Assembly: GCA_017898095.1 (NCBI GenBank)
Contig: JAGKQJ010000007.1
Span: forward strand, 1-57,371
Length of the DNA stretch: 57,371 nucleotides
Direction: 5' to 3'
Source: Bacillaceae bacterium Marseille-Q3522
GTDB taxonomy: Bacteria > Bacillota > Bacilli > Bacillales > Cytobacillaceae
This document shows, piece by piece, positions 36,456-45,585 of this stretch. How positions within the stretch are numbered: position 1 is the first letter of the stretch; the number at the start of each line of letters is the position of its first letter. The position numbers and the translations under genes are program-made. A model generated the notes under the pieces. That model saw only the letters and a program-made list of their open reading frames with translations, was not told the DNA's origin and did not search any database.

Positions 36456-37562
36456 CTATTCTTCTTGATAATCTGTATCCTGATAATCATAAGATAACAG
36501 CACTTCATCGCGCGGATAAATTCCTGCTTCTCTAGCCTCTGTCTCTGATTTAATATCTATTTTCCATCCGGTTAATTTTGCTGCTAATCTGGCATTTTGC
36601 CCGCGTTTTCCTATTGCTAAAGACAGTTGATAGTCCGGGACAATGACAGTTGTCGATTTTTCCTCTTCATGAACAATGACATCCAATACTTTTGACGGGC
36701 TTAAGGCATTCGCTACAAAAACAACCGGGTCGGACGACCAATTTACGATATCAATTTTTTCACCTTTTAGTTCATTTACGATAGCCTGTACGCGACTTCC
36801 CTTTGGCCCGACACAGGAACCGACAGGATCAACTTCCGGATGATCAGAATAGACGGATATTTTCGAGCGATCCCCCGCTTCACGTGCTACGGATTTAATT
36901 TCGACAGTCCCGTCATATATTTCCGGCACTTCACTTTCAAATAACCGCTTCAGCAGGCCCGGATGGGTTCTGGAAACATAAATTTGCGGACCCTTTGTCG
37001 TTTTTTCTACTTTTGTTAAAAATACTTTAATCCGGTCATGCGGAAGATATTTTTCGTTTGGCATTTGTTCATTCGCCGGAAGGATTGCTTCTACTTTTCC
37101 CAGGCTTACGTATATAAATTTTGCATCTTGGCGTTGAACAATACCTGTCATGATATCTTCTTCGCGATCAATAAATTCAGAGTAAATAATGCCTCTTTCT
37201 GCTTCACGAACGCGTTGAGTTACTACCTGTTTAGCAGTTTGTGCAGCGATGCGGCCAAAGTTCTTTGGCGTAACTTCTAATTCTACAATATCTCCTAATT
37301 GGTAGTTTGGATTAATCTGTACTGCATCATCTAACGAAAGTTCCAACCGCGGGTCAAAAACTTCCTCGACAACTTCCTTTCTCGCAAATACATGCATCGT
37401 TCCAACTTCAAGGTTAATATCAATACGCACATTTTGTGCCTGGTTAAAATTTCGGCGATACGCAGAAATAAGCGCCGCTTCAATTGCTTCAATAATGACA
37501 TCTCTGGATATTCCTTTTTCTTTCTCAAGCATTACTAGAGCATCCAATAGTTCGCTGCTCAT
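36456..37562 (-). CDS. nusA: transcription termination/antitermination factor NusA
   Basis: A 368-residue protein with an N-terminal RNA polymerase-binding domain, an S1 domain (about 130-200), and two KH domains (GSCVGPKGSRVQAIVNEL near 245 and IGKRGQNARLAAKLTGW near 320). NusA stimulates pausing and intrinsic termination. It follows rimP after a 268-bp gap containing R3-a. In B. subtilis NusA feeds back on its own operon leader; see the hairpin at 38510-38537. Confidence 0.97.
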   Translation of the reverse strand: MSSELLDALVMLEKEKGISRDVIIEAIEAALISAYRRNFNQAQNVRIDINLEVGTMHVFARKEVVEEVFDPRLELSLDDAVQINPNYQLGDIVELEVTPKNFGRIAAQTAKQVVTQRVREAERGIIYSEFIDREEDIMTGIVQRQDAKFIYVSLGKVEAILPANEQMPNEKYLPHDRIKVFLTKVEKTTKGPQIYVSRTHPGLLKRLFESEVPEIYDGTVEIKSVAREAGDRSKISVYSDHPEVDPVGSCVGPKGSRVQAIVNELKGEKIDIVNWSSDPVVFVANALSPSKVLDVIVHEEEKSTTVIVPDYQLSLAIGKRGQNARLAAKLTGWKIDIKSETEAREAGIYPRDEVLLSYDYQDTDYQEE

Positions 37563-37623
37563 TCTTACAGATCCTCCTTTAAGTATAACAGTTTCCCTCT
37601 GTATTTTATTTTGTTAAGCGTGT

Positions 37624-37697
37624 GTTCAAAAAGTTAGCGAATGAGAAGGAAGGTCAACGAAGAGATTCGCCGCTCATCATTTGCTGACTTCTTAAAC
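37624..37697. repeat. R3-a: imperfect palindrome upstream of nusA
   Basis: GTTCAAAAAGTTAGCGAATGA at the left is an imperfect inverted match to TCATCATTTGCTGACTTCTTAAAC at the right (arms about 21 bp). The centre shares AACGAAGAGATTCGCC with R3-b at 50190-50242. The rest of the rimP-nusA gap holds no gene. Confidence 0.65.
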
Positions 37698-37830
37698 ATT
37701 CTCTATTAAGGAAAAAATTTTACCGCCTGCCATAAGAAAAAGATTAGTTTCCCCTGAATTCAAATATCAACAGGCATTATCAGTTGAAACGATTATTCAC
37801 GTCTGATGGAAAATATTACCATAAATAAGC

Positions 37831-38301
37831 CTACGAAAACACGATTGCTAATCGTGCCTTTGCGATTTTTTCATATGGAATATCCACTGTTTTTCTTTTA
37901 GTCTTCACTTTAATCTCGATCGAAACGATATCACCAGTAAAGGAAGTGAGGATCCCTTCAAATGACTTTTCGCCATCAAACGGTTCATAAGTTGAGATAA
38001 ATACATTCTTACCGATCGCCTGCTCAAAATCCTCTTTTTTCTTTAACGGCCGTTCAGCACCCGGTGAAGAAACTTCCAAAAAGTAATTATGAGGAATCGG
38101 ATCCAGTTCATCAAGCTTCTCACTCAAACGTTCACTTACAATCCCGCACTCTTCTATATCGATCCCGCCGGTTTTATCAATATAAACACGAAGAAACCAA
38201 TTTTTTCCTTCTTTAACATACTCAAGATCGACCAATTCAAAGCCAAGCTCCTCCGTTATTGGTAAAACCAGTTGTTCAACCTTTTCGATGATTTTATTCA
38301 T
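37831..38301 (-). CDS. rimP: ribosome maturation factor RimP
   Basis: A 156-residue factor for 30S maturation. The N-terminal domain has [14 protein letters not shown] and the motif [20 protein letters not shown]; an Sm-like C-terminal domain follows. AAAAGGAGG precedes the ATG. First gene of the rimP-nusA-ylxR-ylxQ-infB operon, with a promoter at 38568-38597 and a leader of about 260 nt. Confidence 0.96.
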   Translation of the reverse strand: MNKIIEKVEQLVLPITEELGFELVDLEYVKEGKNWFLRVYIDKTGGIDIEECGIVSERLSEKLDELDPIPHNYFLEVSSPGAERPLKKKEDFEQAIGKNVFISTYEPFDGEKSFEGILTSFTGDIVSIEIKVKTKRKTVDIPYEKIAKARLAIVFS

Positions 38302-38509
38302 TACAATCCTCCTTTTTAGAAGTGAGTGTGAAGCGGGAGACTGTCAAACCTTTCACCCTTCCCTGTCACCCCATTATTGACATTTCCTGAGCATGTAATT
38401 CAGAACGCGTTTCCTTTAGAGTGGAAAAGCTCTTTATCATACTAACAAACCTTCCCCTGTTTACCATGAAAAAAAATGGCACCGAAACGCGAATAAGTGC
38501 ATACAACAC

Positions 38510-38537
38510 GAAAGAGTGGGTTTCCCCACTCTTTTTC
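38510..38537 (-). promoter_or_regulatory. leader stem-loop of the rimP-nusA operon, possible NusA-dependent attenuator
   Basis: On the minus strand AGAGTGGG-GAAA-CCCACTCT forms a strong stem with a GNRA-like tetraloop. The following tract, TTTCGTGTTG, is interrupted. It starts about 25 nt after the predicted transcription start. A strong hairpin with a poor U tract fits termination that needs NusA, and autoregulation of nusA by attenuation is known in B. subtilis. Confidence 0.55.
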
Positions 38538-38567
38538 ACGAGAGCTATAGATAGTATTTCCAATAAA

Positions 38568-38597
38568 ACTATACCATAACAAAAAACTTACTGTCAA
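38568..38597 (-). promoter_or_regulatory. SigA promoter of the rimP-nusA-infB operon
   Basis: Minus-strand TTGACA (perfect -35, 38592-38597) and TATAGT (38568-38573) with an 18-bp spacer. The R1-C repeat ends 6 bp upstream of the -35. Confidence 0.75.
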
Positions 38598-38602
38598 ATA
38601 CG

Positions 38603-38718
38603 AAAAGCGGAGGCGGGTTGCCCAGCCGCGACAGGCTTAAGACGAGCAACCATAAAGTCCGCTTTTTGACTTTATGGTTGCTTGGCTTAAGACCTCGAGC
38701 GGCTACCAGCTATACTAG
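38603..38718 (+). repeat. R1-C: single R1 unit upstream of the rimP promoter
   Basis: One unit with central stem GCAACCATAAAGTC/GACTTTATGGTTGC, identical to the second unit of R1-B. The right outer arm is degraded (GGCTACCAGC where GGCTACCCGCC is expected). Confidence 0.85.
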
Positions 38719-38822
38719 ATGTGGGAAGTAAGAGGTTAGAGGTGAGATTAGAGAAACCAGCCATTGTGGTTTCAACAATTTATTTATATTTTCCCACCTC
38801 CATTTGCTCACCTCTCACATCT
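38717..38822. repeat. imperfect inverted repeat next to polC 3' end
   Basis: AGATGTG and AGAGGTGAG on the left match CTCACCTCT and CACATCT on the right (38738-38747 with 38807-38815). An A/T-rich loop separates them. No T run, so a terminator role for polC is doubtful. No gene in this gap. Confidence 0.45.
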
Positions 38823-38868
38823 AAAATGACCTCCGTTTGCTTTTTGCCTTCGATTCAAATGGTGAAGC

Positions 38869-41800
38869 TTAGAAAAAGGAAAGCTGGTTTTGATCCGGCA
38901 ATGATGATAAGCAGCCTTGATTGTCAAGATATTCCATGATTGTTTTGGAAACTTTTCCGCGCTGCTGGAGATCTTCTTTAGAAAGAAAATCACCTGCTTC
39001 TCTCGCTTTTACAATATTGTAGGCAGCATTTGTTCCAAGGCCGGGAATAGCGTTAAATGGCGGTATTAATGTGTTCCCTTCAATTGTAAATTCAGATGCA
39101 CTAGAATGATAGAGATCTACCTTTGTGAATGAAAATCCCCTTTCATTCATTTCTAATGCCAATTCCAGAACAGTTAGAAGGTTTCTTTCTTTTGCGCTTG
39201 CATCAAGACCTTTTTGATTAATTTCATCAATTCGCGATCTGATTGCCTGCGATCCTTTTACCATCGCGTCAACATCAAAATCTTCTGCACGCACCGTAAA
39301 ATAGGCGGCATAATAGAGAAGCGGATGATGAACTTTAAAATAGGCAATCCTTACAGCCATTAATACATATGCGGCCGCATGGGCTTTTGGAAACATATAT
39401 TTTATCTTTTTACAAGAATCGATGTACCATTCCGGAACATTATTTTTCCGCATTTCTGCTTCCATTTCTTCCGTTAAACCTTTCCCTTTACGGACAGACT
39501 CCATAATTTTAAAAGCAAATGCCGGTTCTAAGCCTTGATAGATTAAATTGACCATTATATCATCACGGCAGCCGATTACTTCACTAAGAGTACAAGTAGA
39601 ATTTTGAATCAGTTCCTGTGCATTCCCGAGCCATACATCCGTTCCGTGTGAAAGACCGGAAATTTGTACGAGCTCTGAAAAAGTTGTCGGCTTTGTGTCT
39701 TCAAGCATTTGCCTGACAAAGCGAGTACCAAATTCAGGAATACCCAGGGTGCCTGTTTTACACATTATTTGTTCCGGCGTAACGCCAAGTGATTCTGTAC
39801 CGCTGAAAATTTTCATAACATCCGGGTCATCTGTTGGGATTGTTTTCGGATCAATTCCGCTTAAATCCTGGAGCATTCGAATAACAGTCGGATCATCATG
39901 ACCAAGAATATCAAGTTTTAAGACGTTATCATGAATAGAATGAAAATCAAAATGCGTTGTTTTCCATTCGGAATTCCGATCGTCCGCAGGATATTGTATC
40001 GGCGAAAAATCATAAATATCCATATAATTCGGGACAACAATAATCCCGCCCGGATGCTGTCCGGTTGTTCTTTTAACACCGGTGCAGCCTGCAGCAAGCC
40101 GGTCAATTTCAGCATTGCGGATTTGTAAATTATTATCCTGTTGATATGCTTTTACAAAGCCGTAAGCTGTCTTATCCGCAACAGTACCGATCGTACCGGC
40201 ACGATAAACATGATCTTCTCCAAAGAGCACTTTTGTGTAATTATGAGCCTTGGGCTGATATTCTCCGGAAAAATTCAAATCTATATCCGGAACTTTGTCG
40301 CCTTTAAAGCCAAGGAATGTTTCAAACGGAATATCGTGGCCGTTTTTCCTAAATGGCGTTCCGCACTTCGGACAATCTTTATCCGGTAAATCAAAGCCGG
40401 AGCCGATCGATCCGTCATTAAAAAATTCCGAATGCTGACATTTCGGACAAATATAATGCGGCGGCAGCGGATTGACCTCCGTAATTTCCGTCATGGTTGC
40501 CACAAGCGATGAGCCGACTGAACCGCGCGAACCCACCAGATATCCATCGTCCAATGATTTCTTGACAAGCTTATGCGAAATTAAATAAATAACAGCAAAG
40601 CCATGGCCGATAATACTTTTTAACTCCTTCTCCAGCCGGGCTTCAACGATTTCCGGCAATGGATCACCGTAAATTTTCTTCGCCAATTCATAACTCTTTG
40701 ATCGTATTTCTTCCTCTGCTCCTTCAATTTTTGGAGTGTAAAGGTCATCTTTAATCGGTTTAATATTTTCTATAAAACTGGCAATCTTATTCGGATTCGT
40801 AACGACAATTTCCTTCGCCTTCTCTTTGCCAAGAAAAGCAAATGCATCAAGCATCTCATTTGTTGTCCGGAAATGTACATCCGGAAGTTGGTGGCGATTT
40901 AACGGATTTGCCCCTCCTTGGGAGTTAACCAGTATCCTTCTGTAAATTTTGTCTGTTGGATTTAAATAATGAACATTTCCGGTTGCGGCAACCGGAATCT
41001 CCAATTTTTCACCAAGTTTCACAATGTTTGACATAATTTCTTCCAGGGCACGTTCATCTCGAATTAACTCTAATTCGATTAAATGCTGATAAACTTCTTT
41101 CGGATGAATTTCCAGATAATCATAAAATCGGGCAATTTCCTCCACTTCTTCGGGAGATTTCTGCATCATCCCCTCAAATACTTCTCCTTGATCACAACCG
41201 GAACCAATGATCAGCCCTTCACGATATTTTTGCAAAACGGATCGGGGAATACGCGGTACCCGGTAAAAATAATCGATATGAGCTATTGAAACAAGTTTAA
41301 ATAAATTTTTCAATCCGGCTTCTGTCTGCGCAAGAACCGTACAATGATAAGGACGGGCTCGTTGGTAGGCATTTCCCTTCCCCATATTATCGTTTAATTG
41401 ATCATGATATAGAATCCCTTTTTCTTCGGAATCCTTCAGCATTTTCATCAATAAATAGCCGGTAGCTTCCGCATCATAGACTGCCCTGTGATGCTGCGTC
41501 AGTTCAATATCAAATTTTTTCGTAAGTGTGTTTAAGCGGTGATTTTTCAATTGTGGATAAAGAAATCGTCCAAGTTCGAGTGTGTCAATAACAGGATTGG
41601 CCGCTTTTTTTAAACCGATCTTTTTATAACCTACATTTAAAAACCCCATATCAAATGAAGCATTATGGGCAACGAGGATGCTGTCTTCCGCCCATTGATA
41701 AAAGCGTTCGAGTACATCTTTAATATCCGGTGCGCCTGCCACCATATCGTCTGTTATTCCCGTTAAGTTAATCGTAGTAGCAGATAAACGGTGATGAGGA

Positions 41801-43173
41801 TTAGCAAATGATTCAAACTTGTCCACTACTTCGCCGTTATGAAATTTCACCGCTGCCAATTCAATAACCGTGTCATAAACCGCTGATAAACCTGTCGTTT
41901 CGACGTCAAAAACAACATACACATCATCGGCTAATTTACGGTGTGCATCGTTATAAGCAATTGGCACGCCATCATCTACCAGATTTGCTTCCACCCCGTA
42001 CAATATTTTTATCCCGTATTTCTTCCCGGCATTATATGCTTCCGGAAAAGATTGTGCAACTGCATGATCCGTAATTGCAATTGCCGTGTGTCCCCATTTT
42101 TTTGCTTGGGCAACGAGCGAACTGACAGATGATACAGCATCCATCTGGCTCATAGGAGTATGTAAATGAAGTTCGACCCGTTTTTCGCCTTCCGGCATCG
42201 TGTCCATCCGCTCAATTGGTTTTATTTCATTTAAATCATTTCCGATCATCACCAGATCCCGCACAAACGTATCGTTTTGGATACTTCCGCGGACTTTAAG
42301 CCACATACCTTTATGAATTCTTTGGAAGAGAGCCGCATCCTCTTTGTCACGGGAAAACATTTTAACCAGAATGCTGCTTGTATAATCCGTAATTTTAAAT
42401 ATTAATAAAGTCCGGCCGCTGCGCAGTTCTTTTGTTTCTGCAGAAAACACATAGCCTTCGATGGCAATACGCCGTTCTTCATCATTTATTTCCTCAAGCT
42501 TACGAAAATCAGCATCGTCTTTTATTGTATAGCCGACGATGACCGGACCTTCCTGTTCAGTATCGTCATTTGAATGTTTGCCGGCTTCCTGACGCTGTAA
42601 TTCTGCAAGCGCCTGTAGCCCTCTTTCTTTATCTTCCGCTTGCTTAGCCATTAAAAATTGCTCGTATTCTTTATTTGCCTCTTTTTCTGCAACTTTTGTC
42701 TCCATTGTCAAATTTGGAAAACCAAATTGCTGATAAATATCTGCAATGGCAGCGGCATATTTATTTCGAATCGTCGCCCCTTCCGTTTCGTTGCGGACAT
42801 TCACTATTAAACGGTTTCCCTTTACTTCCGGAATTTGTTCCGTTAGCAGCTTACGTAAAGGAGGCGATATGCCATCCATCTCTTCCAGGCATATGTGCCA
42901 ATAATCAACTATTTGCTTTTCTTGAAAAACCGGATTTTTTACTGATATTGAAAAACTAATTTGTGCGATATGGGAAAAACTTTGTGACAGTCGTAAAGAC
43001 AAGGTCTGATAAATAGTTGCAGGGAGAATCGAATCAAACAAGAACTGAAAATGCCATTTCCTTTGTTTTTTTTCAATGAGAACTTTCTCAATTTCTCCTG
43101 TTTCAAGCTGTTTTACAATACGATCGTCGGTTAAATGCAGTTGTTGCAGCAAAAGCATAAATCGCTCGCTCAT
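38869..43173 (-). CDS. polC: DNA polymerase III alpha subunit, Gram-positive PolC type
   Basis: The replicative polymerase, 1434 residues. Order: N-terminal and OB domains, PHP domain ([17 protein letters not shown] near 330), inserted DEDD exonuclease ([18 protein letters not shown] near 420), zinc-binding segment (CPKC...CPKCG), then the palm with PDIDLNFSG near 960. This arrangement is PolC, not DnaE. The ATG at 43171-43173 ([12 protein letters not shown]) has AAAGGAGG 11 nt upstream. Repeat R2-2 ends 28 bp upstream and contributes an in-frame ATG 15 codons earlier (43216-43218) that lacks a ribosome site. Confidence 0.97.
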   Translation of the reverse strand: MSERFMLLLQQLHLTDDRIVKQLETGEIEKVLIEKKQRKWHFQFLFDSILPATIYQTLSLRLSQSFSHIAQISFSISVKNPVFQEKQIVDYWHICLEEMDGISPPLRKLLTEQIPEVKGNRLIVNVRNETEGATIRNKYAAAIADIYQQFGFPNLTMETKVAEKEANKEYEQFLMAKQAEDKERGLQALAELQRQEAGKHSNDDTEQEGPVIVGYTIKDDADFRKLEEINDEERRIAIEGYVFSAETKELRSGRTLLIFKITDYTSSILVKMFSRDKEDAALFQRIHKGMWLKVRGSIQNDTFVRDLVMIGNDLNEIKPIERMDTMPEGEKRVELHLHTPMSQMDAVSSVSSLVAQAKKWGHTAIAITDHAVAQSFPEAYNAGKKYGIKILYGVEANLVDDGVPIAYNDAHRKLADDVYVVFDVETTGLSAVYDTVIELAAVKFHNGEVVDKFESFANPHHRLSATTINLTGITDDMVAGAPDIKDVLERFYQWAEDSILVAHNASFDMGFLNVGYKKIGLKKAANPVIDTLELGRFLYPQLKNHRLNTLTKKFDIELTQHHRAVYDAEATGYLLMKMLKDSEEKGILYHDQLNDNMGKGNAYQRARPYHCTVLAQTEAGLKNLFKLVSIAHIDYFYRVPRIPRSVLQKYREGLIIGSGCDQGEVFEGMMQKSPEEVEEIARFYDYLEIHPKEVYQHLIELELIRDERALEEIMSNIVKLGEKLEIPVAATGNVHYLNPTDKIYRRILVNSQGGANPLNRHQLPDVHFRTTNEMLDAFAFLGKEKAKEIVVTNPNKIASFIENIKPIKDDLYTPKIEGAEEEIRSKSYELAKKIYGDPLPEIVEARLEKELKSIIGHGFAVIYLISHKLVKKSLDDGYLVGSRGSVGSSLVATMTEITEVNPLPPHYICPKCQHSEFFNDGSIGSGFDLPDKDCPKCGTPFRKNGHDIPFETFLGFKGDKVPDIDLNFSGEYQPKAHNYTKVLFGEDHVYRAGTIGTVADKTAYGFVKAYQQDNNLQIRNAEIDRLAAGCTGVKRTTGQHPGGIIVVPNYMDIYDFSPIQYPADDRNSEWKTTHFDFHSIHDNVLKLDILGHDDPTVIRMLQDLSGIDPKTIPTDDPDVMKIFSGTESLGVTPEQIMCKTGTLGIPEFGTRFVRQMLEDTKPTTFSELVQISGLSHGTDVWLGNAQELIQNSTCTLSEVIGCRDDIMVNLIYQGLEPAFAFKIMESVRKGKGLTEEMEAEMRKNNVPEWYIDSCKKIKYMFPKAHAAAYVLMAVRIAYFKVHHPLLYYAAYFTVRAEDFDVDAMVKGSQAIRSRIDEINQKGLDASAKERNLLTVLELALEMNERGFSFTKVDLYHSSASEFTIEGNTLIPPFNAIPGLGTNAAYNIVKAREAGDFLSKEDLQQRGKVSKTIMEYLDNQGCLSSLPDQNQLSFF

Positions 43174-43200
43174 TGTGCTCTCTGCCTCCTTTCTTGTTTT

Positions 43201-43634
43201 ATAAAGTGAAACTTCCATCAGTGGGGTTTTCCGACGTACAGGACGTACTAGTGCCGACGTTGCAACAGGACGCCTGAGATTTTAGTCGGCCCTCATCCCC
43301 CACTGATGGTTAGTCACGCGGAGCCTGATTGATTTTTCTAAGGGCTAAAGCCCAAAGGAAAAACCTTACCACGCAGAGCCTGATTGAAATATCTAAGAGC
43401 TGAAGCTCTAAGATATTCCTTATCACGCGGAGCCTGACTGATTTTTCTAAGAGCTGAAGCTCTAAGAAAAACCTTATCGCGCGAAGCCCGATTGATTTTT
43501 CTAAGGGCTGAAGCCCTAAGAAAAACCTTATTTCACCAATCGGGCTTTTAGGGGCAGTTTATCCCCCGCCTAACTTAATTGGTTTCACCACCAATTTTGA
43601 GGCGAGGGTATTACTGCCCCTTAATCTGCGATAA
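43201..43634 (-). repeat. R2-2: longest copy of R2 palindromic repeat, four 53-55 bp hairpin units
   Basis: Minus-strand order: TTTAT flank, CGCAGATTA, a two-part terminal hairpin (AGGGGCAGT with ACTGCCCCT, then CCCCCGCCT with a diverged AGGCGAGGG-type partner), outer arm AGCCCGATTG/CAATCGGGCT, four hairpin units (plus-strand starts 43321, 43376, 43430, 43483), then the core module ending in GTTTCACTTTAT. Unit 2 keeps its stem although most of its base pairs differ from the others. It lies between proS and polC. Confidence 0.88.
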
Positions 43635-43689
43635 ATATTCGTTCGAAAAGTGACAAATTAGAAGCAAGAAAGTCGAGCCTTTCCTGCTC

Positions 43690-43763
43690 CCGGCAATCGG
43701 AGCGGACATTTATCCGTTTTTTTATAAGTTAATAAATGGGGTTTCATCCATTCCGATTGCCGG
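43690..43763. repeat. inverted repeat downstream of proS
   Basis: CCGGCAATCGG (43690-43700) and CCGATTGCCGG (43753-43763) are perfect 11-bp arms. Nested or competing stems are CGGA-CATTTA-TCCG (plus strand, followed by seven T) and GTTTCA/TGAAAC (43741-43770). It may act as a terminator region for proS, or for plus-strand antisense transcripts. Confidence 0.6.
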
Positions 43764-43791
43764 TTGAAACAGGGTGGTCGTAAACAACCTC

Positions 43792-45495
43792 TTATAATTT
43801 TGATAATAGGGAAGAAACTGTGTTATACAGATCTGCCTGATGAACTTCAAGCATTTCCCCGGTTCGGCGGACTTTTAGTTCGACAATCCCTTCTCCTGCT
43901 TTTTTTCCGACGGTAATCCGCAATGGCAAGCCGATTAAATCAGATTCGGCAAACTTTACTCCGGGACGCTCTTTGCGGTCGTCCATTAGTACTTCAATAT
44001 GACGTTTTCTTAATTCAGCATAAATTGTCGCAGATAGTGAAGCCTGATCGTCATCGTTAAGATTAATTGGAATTAAATGGACAGCAAATGGAGACACGGA
44101 AAGCGGCCAAATCAGCCCTTTTTCATCATTGCATTGCTCCGCAATTGCCGCCATTGTTCTTGTAATGCCAATACCGTAGCATCCCATGATCATTGGCTGC
44201 TCTCTGCCATTCTCATCTAAGTACGTTGCATGCATAGCATCACTGTACCTTGTACCAAGCTTGAATACATGACCTACCTCAATTCCTTTTGCAAATTTTA
44301 TCACACCTTGTCCATCCGGTGAAGGATCGCCTTCCTCAATAAAGCGTAAATCTGCAACTTGCACGGCAGAGAAATCACGGCCAATATTCACATTAATGTA
44401 ATGGTAATTTTCTTCATTTGCTCCGCAAACCCCATTTACAATTCCACTTACAGCCGAATCAGCAATTATTTCAATATCTGTAACTCCAACCGGACCTAAA
44501 GAACCAACCGGACAATGCAGCAATGCTTTTGTATCTTCAGCATCTGCCAATGCAACGGTTTCTGCACCGTAATAGTTTTTCAATTTAATATCATTGACCT
44601 CATGATCCCCGCGGCAAAGCACGAGAACAGGTCTGTCATCCACTTTAAAAAGAAGTGTTTTTATGCATTTTGCCGCCGGTACCTGCAGAAAATCAGTCAC
44701 TTCCGCTATCGATTTTTTATTTATAGTCTCAACTTTTTTGCGTTCAAGTAAAGCTTCCTCTGTCCTCTTATAAGTTACGTTGACAGGAGCCATTTCAATA
44801 TTCGCAGCATAATCGGATTGATCTGAATAAGCGATCGTATCTTCACCTACTTCAGATAACACCATAAACTCATGGGTATCCTTTCCGCCCATTGCTCCGG
44901 AATCTGCGATAACAGCCCGGAAATTTAAATCGCAACGCCTGAAAATATTGGAATATGCCGTAAACAAAGCCTGGTACACTTCGTCAAGACTTTCTTTGTT
45001 TGTATGAAATGAATAGGCGTCTTTCATGATAAATTCGCGGCCACGCAAAATGCCGAAACGCGGGCGCTTTTCATCACGGAATTTTGTTTGAATTTGGTAC
45101 ACTGTTAACGGCAGCTTTTTATAAGATTTTACTTCATCACGCATCAGGCTGGTAATAACCTCTTCATGTGTCGCACCAAGAGCAAAGTCCCGGTTATTTC
45201 GATCCTTTAAACGCATTAATTCAGGACCGTATGTATACCATCTGCCTGATTCCTGCCACAGCTCTCCCTGTTGCAGGGCAGGCATCAGCATTTCGACCGC
45301 ACCGGCTTCATTCATTTCTTCACGGACAATCGCTTCTATTTTTTTTAACACTTTGTTTGCAAGCGGTAAATAACTGTAAATACCGCTTGCATTTTGCCGG
45401 ATATATCCTGCACGCAGTAAAAATTGATGGCTTTTTATCTCTGCATCTGCAGGAACCTCTTTTAATGTCGGAATCAGCATTTTACTTTGCTTCAT
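43792..45495 (-). CDS. proS: prolyl-tRNA synthetase (bacterial type with editing insertion)
   Basis: A 567-residue class II synthetase beginning [20 protein letters not shown], with class II motifs ([22 protein letters not shown] region near 140-165), a YbaK-like editing insertion (about 225-390, [15 protein letters not shown]) and a C-terminal anticodon-binding domain. The start at 45493-45495 is fixed by an in-frame TGA directly upstream. The nearest Shine-Dalgarno (AGGAGG, 45528-45533) is 32 nt away, separated by a hairpin. No T-box was found. It sits between rseP and polC. Confidence 0.96.
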   Translation of the reverse strand: MKQSKMLIPTLKEVPADAEIKSHQFLLRAGYIRQNASGIYSYLPLANKVLKKIEAIVREEMNEAGAVEMLMPALQQGELWQESGRWYTYGPELMRLKDRNNRDFALGATHEEVITSLMRDEVKSYKKLPLTVYQIQTKFRDEKRPRFGILRGREFIMKDAYSFHTNKESLDEVYQALFTAYSNIFRRCDLNFRAVIADSGAMGGKDTHEFMVLSEVGEDTIAYSDQSDYAANIEMAPVNVTYKRTEEALLERKKVETINKKSIAEVTDFLQVPAAKCIKTLLFKVDDRPVLVLCRGDHEVNDIKLKNYYGAETVALADAEDTKALLHCPVGSLGPVGVTDIEIIADSAVSGIVNGVCGANEENYHYINVNIGRDFSAVQVADLRFIEEGDPSPDGQGVIKFAKGIEVGHVFKLGTRYSDAMHATYLDENGREQPMIMGCYGIGITRTMAAIAEQCNDEKGLIWPLSVSPFAVHLIPINLNDDDQASLSATIYAELRKRHIEVLMDDRKERPGVKFAESDLIGLPLRITVGKKAGEGIVELKVRRTGEMLEVHQADLYNTVSSLLSKL

Positions 45496-45535
45496 TCATT
45501 TTTCACGGGCCAAAATGAACCCGTAATCCTCCTCC
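45495..45535 (-). promoter_or_regulatory. structured translation-initiation region of proS
   Basis: Between AGGAGG (45528-45533) and the ATG lies ACGGG/CCCGT (45520-45524 with 45505-45509). The loop segment TTCATTTT (45512-45519) is exactly complementary to AAAATGAA at 45495-45502, which reaches the start codon. The hairpin would shorten the distance from ribosome site to start; the second pairing would block the start. An out-of-frame ATG at 45497-45499 opens a 5-codon frame overlapping proS. Confidence 0.5.
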
Positions 45536-45585
45536 CTGTTACCAAACCGGAAATGTTCAATCAATATGAGTATCATTTACTTCTA

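Noticed and set aside
43174-43218. Extended PolC start inside R2-2
   Set aside because: The upstream ATG has no Shine-Dalgarno sequence, whereas AAAGGAGG precedes the ATG at 43171-43173 and that product begins like other PolC proteins.
43321-43530. Regularly spaced repeats looked like a short CRISPR array
   Set aside because: Units are contiguous 53-55 bp hairpins without unique spacers; there are no cas genes nearby, and single units occur in the other R2 copies.
45496-45585. T-box riboswitch upstream of proS
   Set aside because: The region between rseP and proS is only 90 bp and lacks the T-box sequence and specifier stem.
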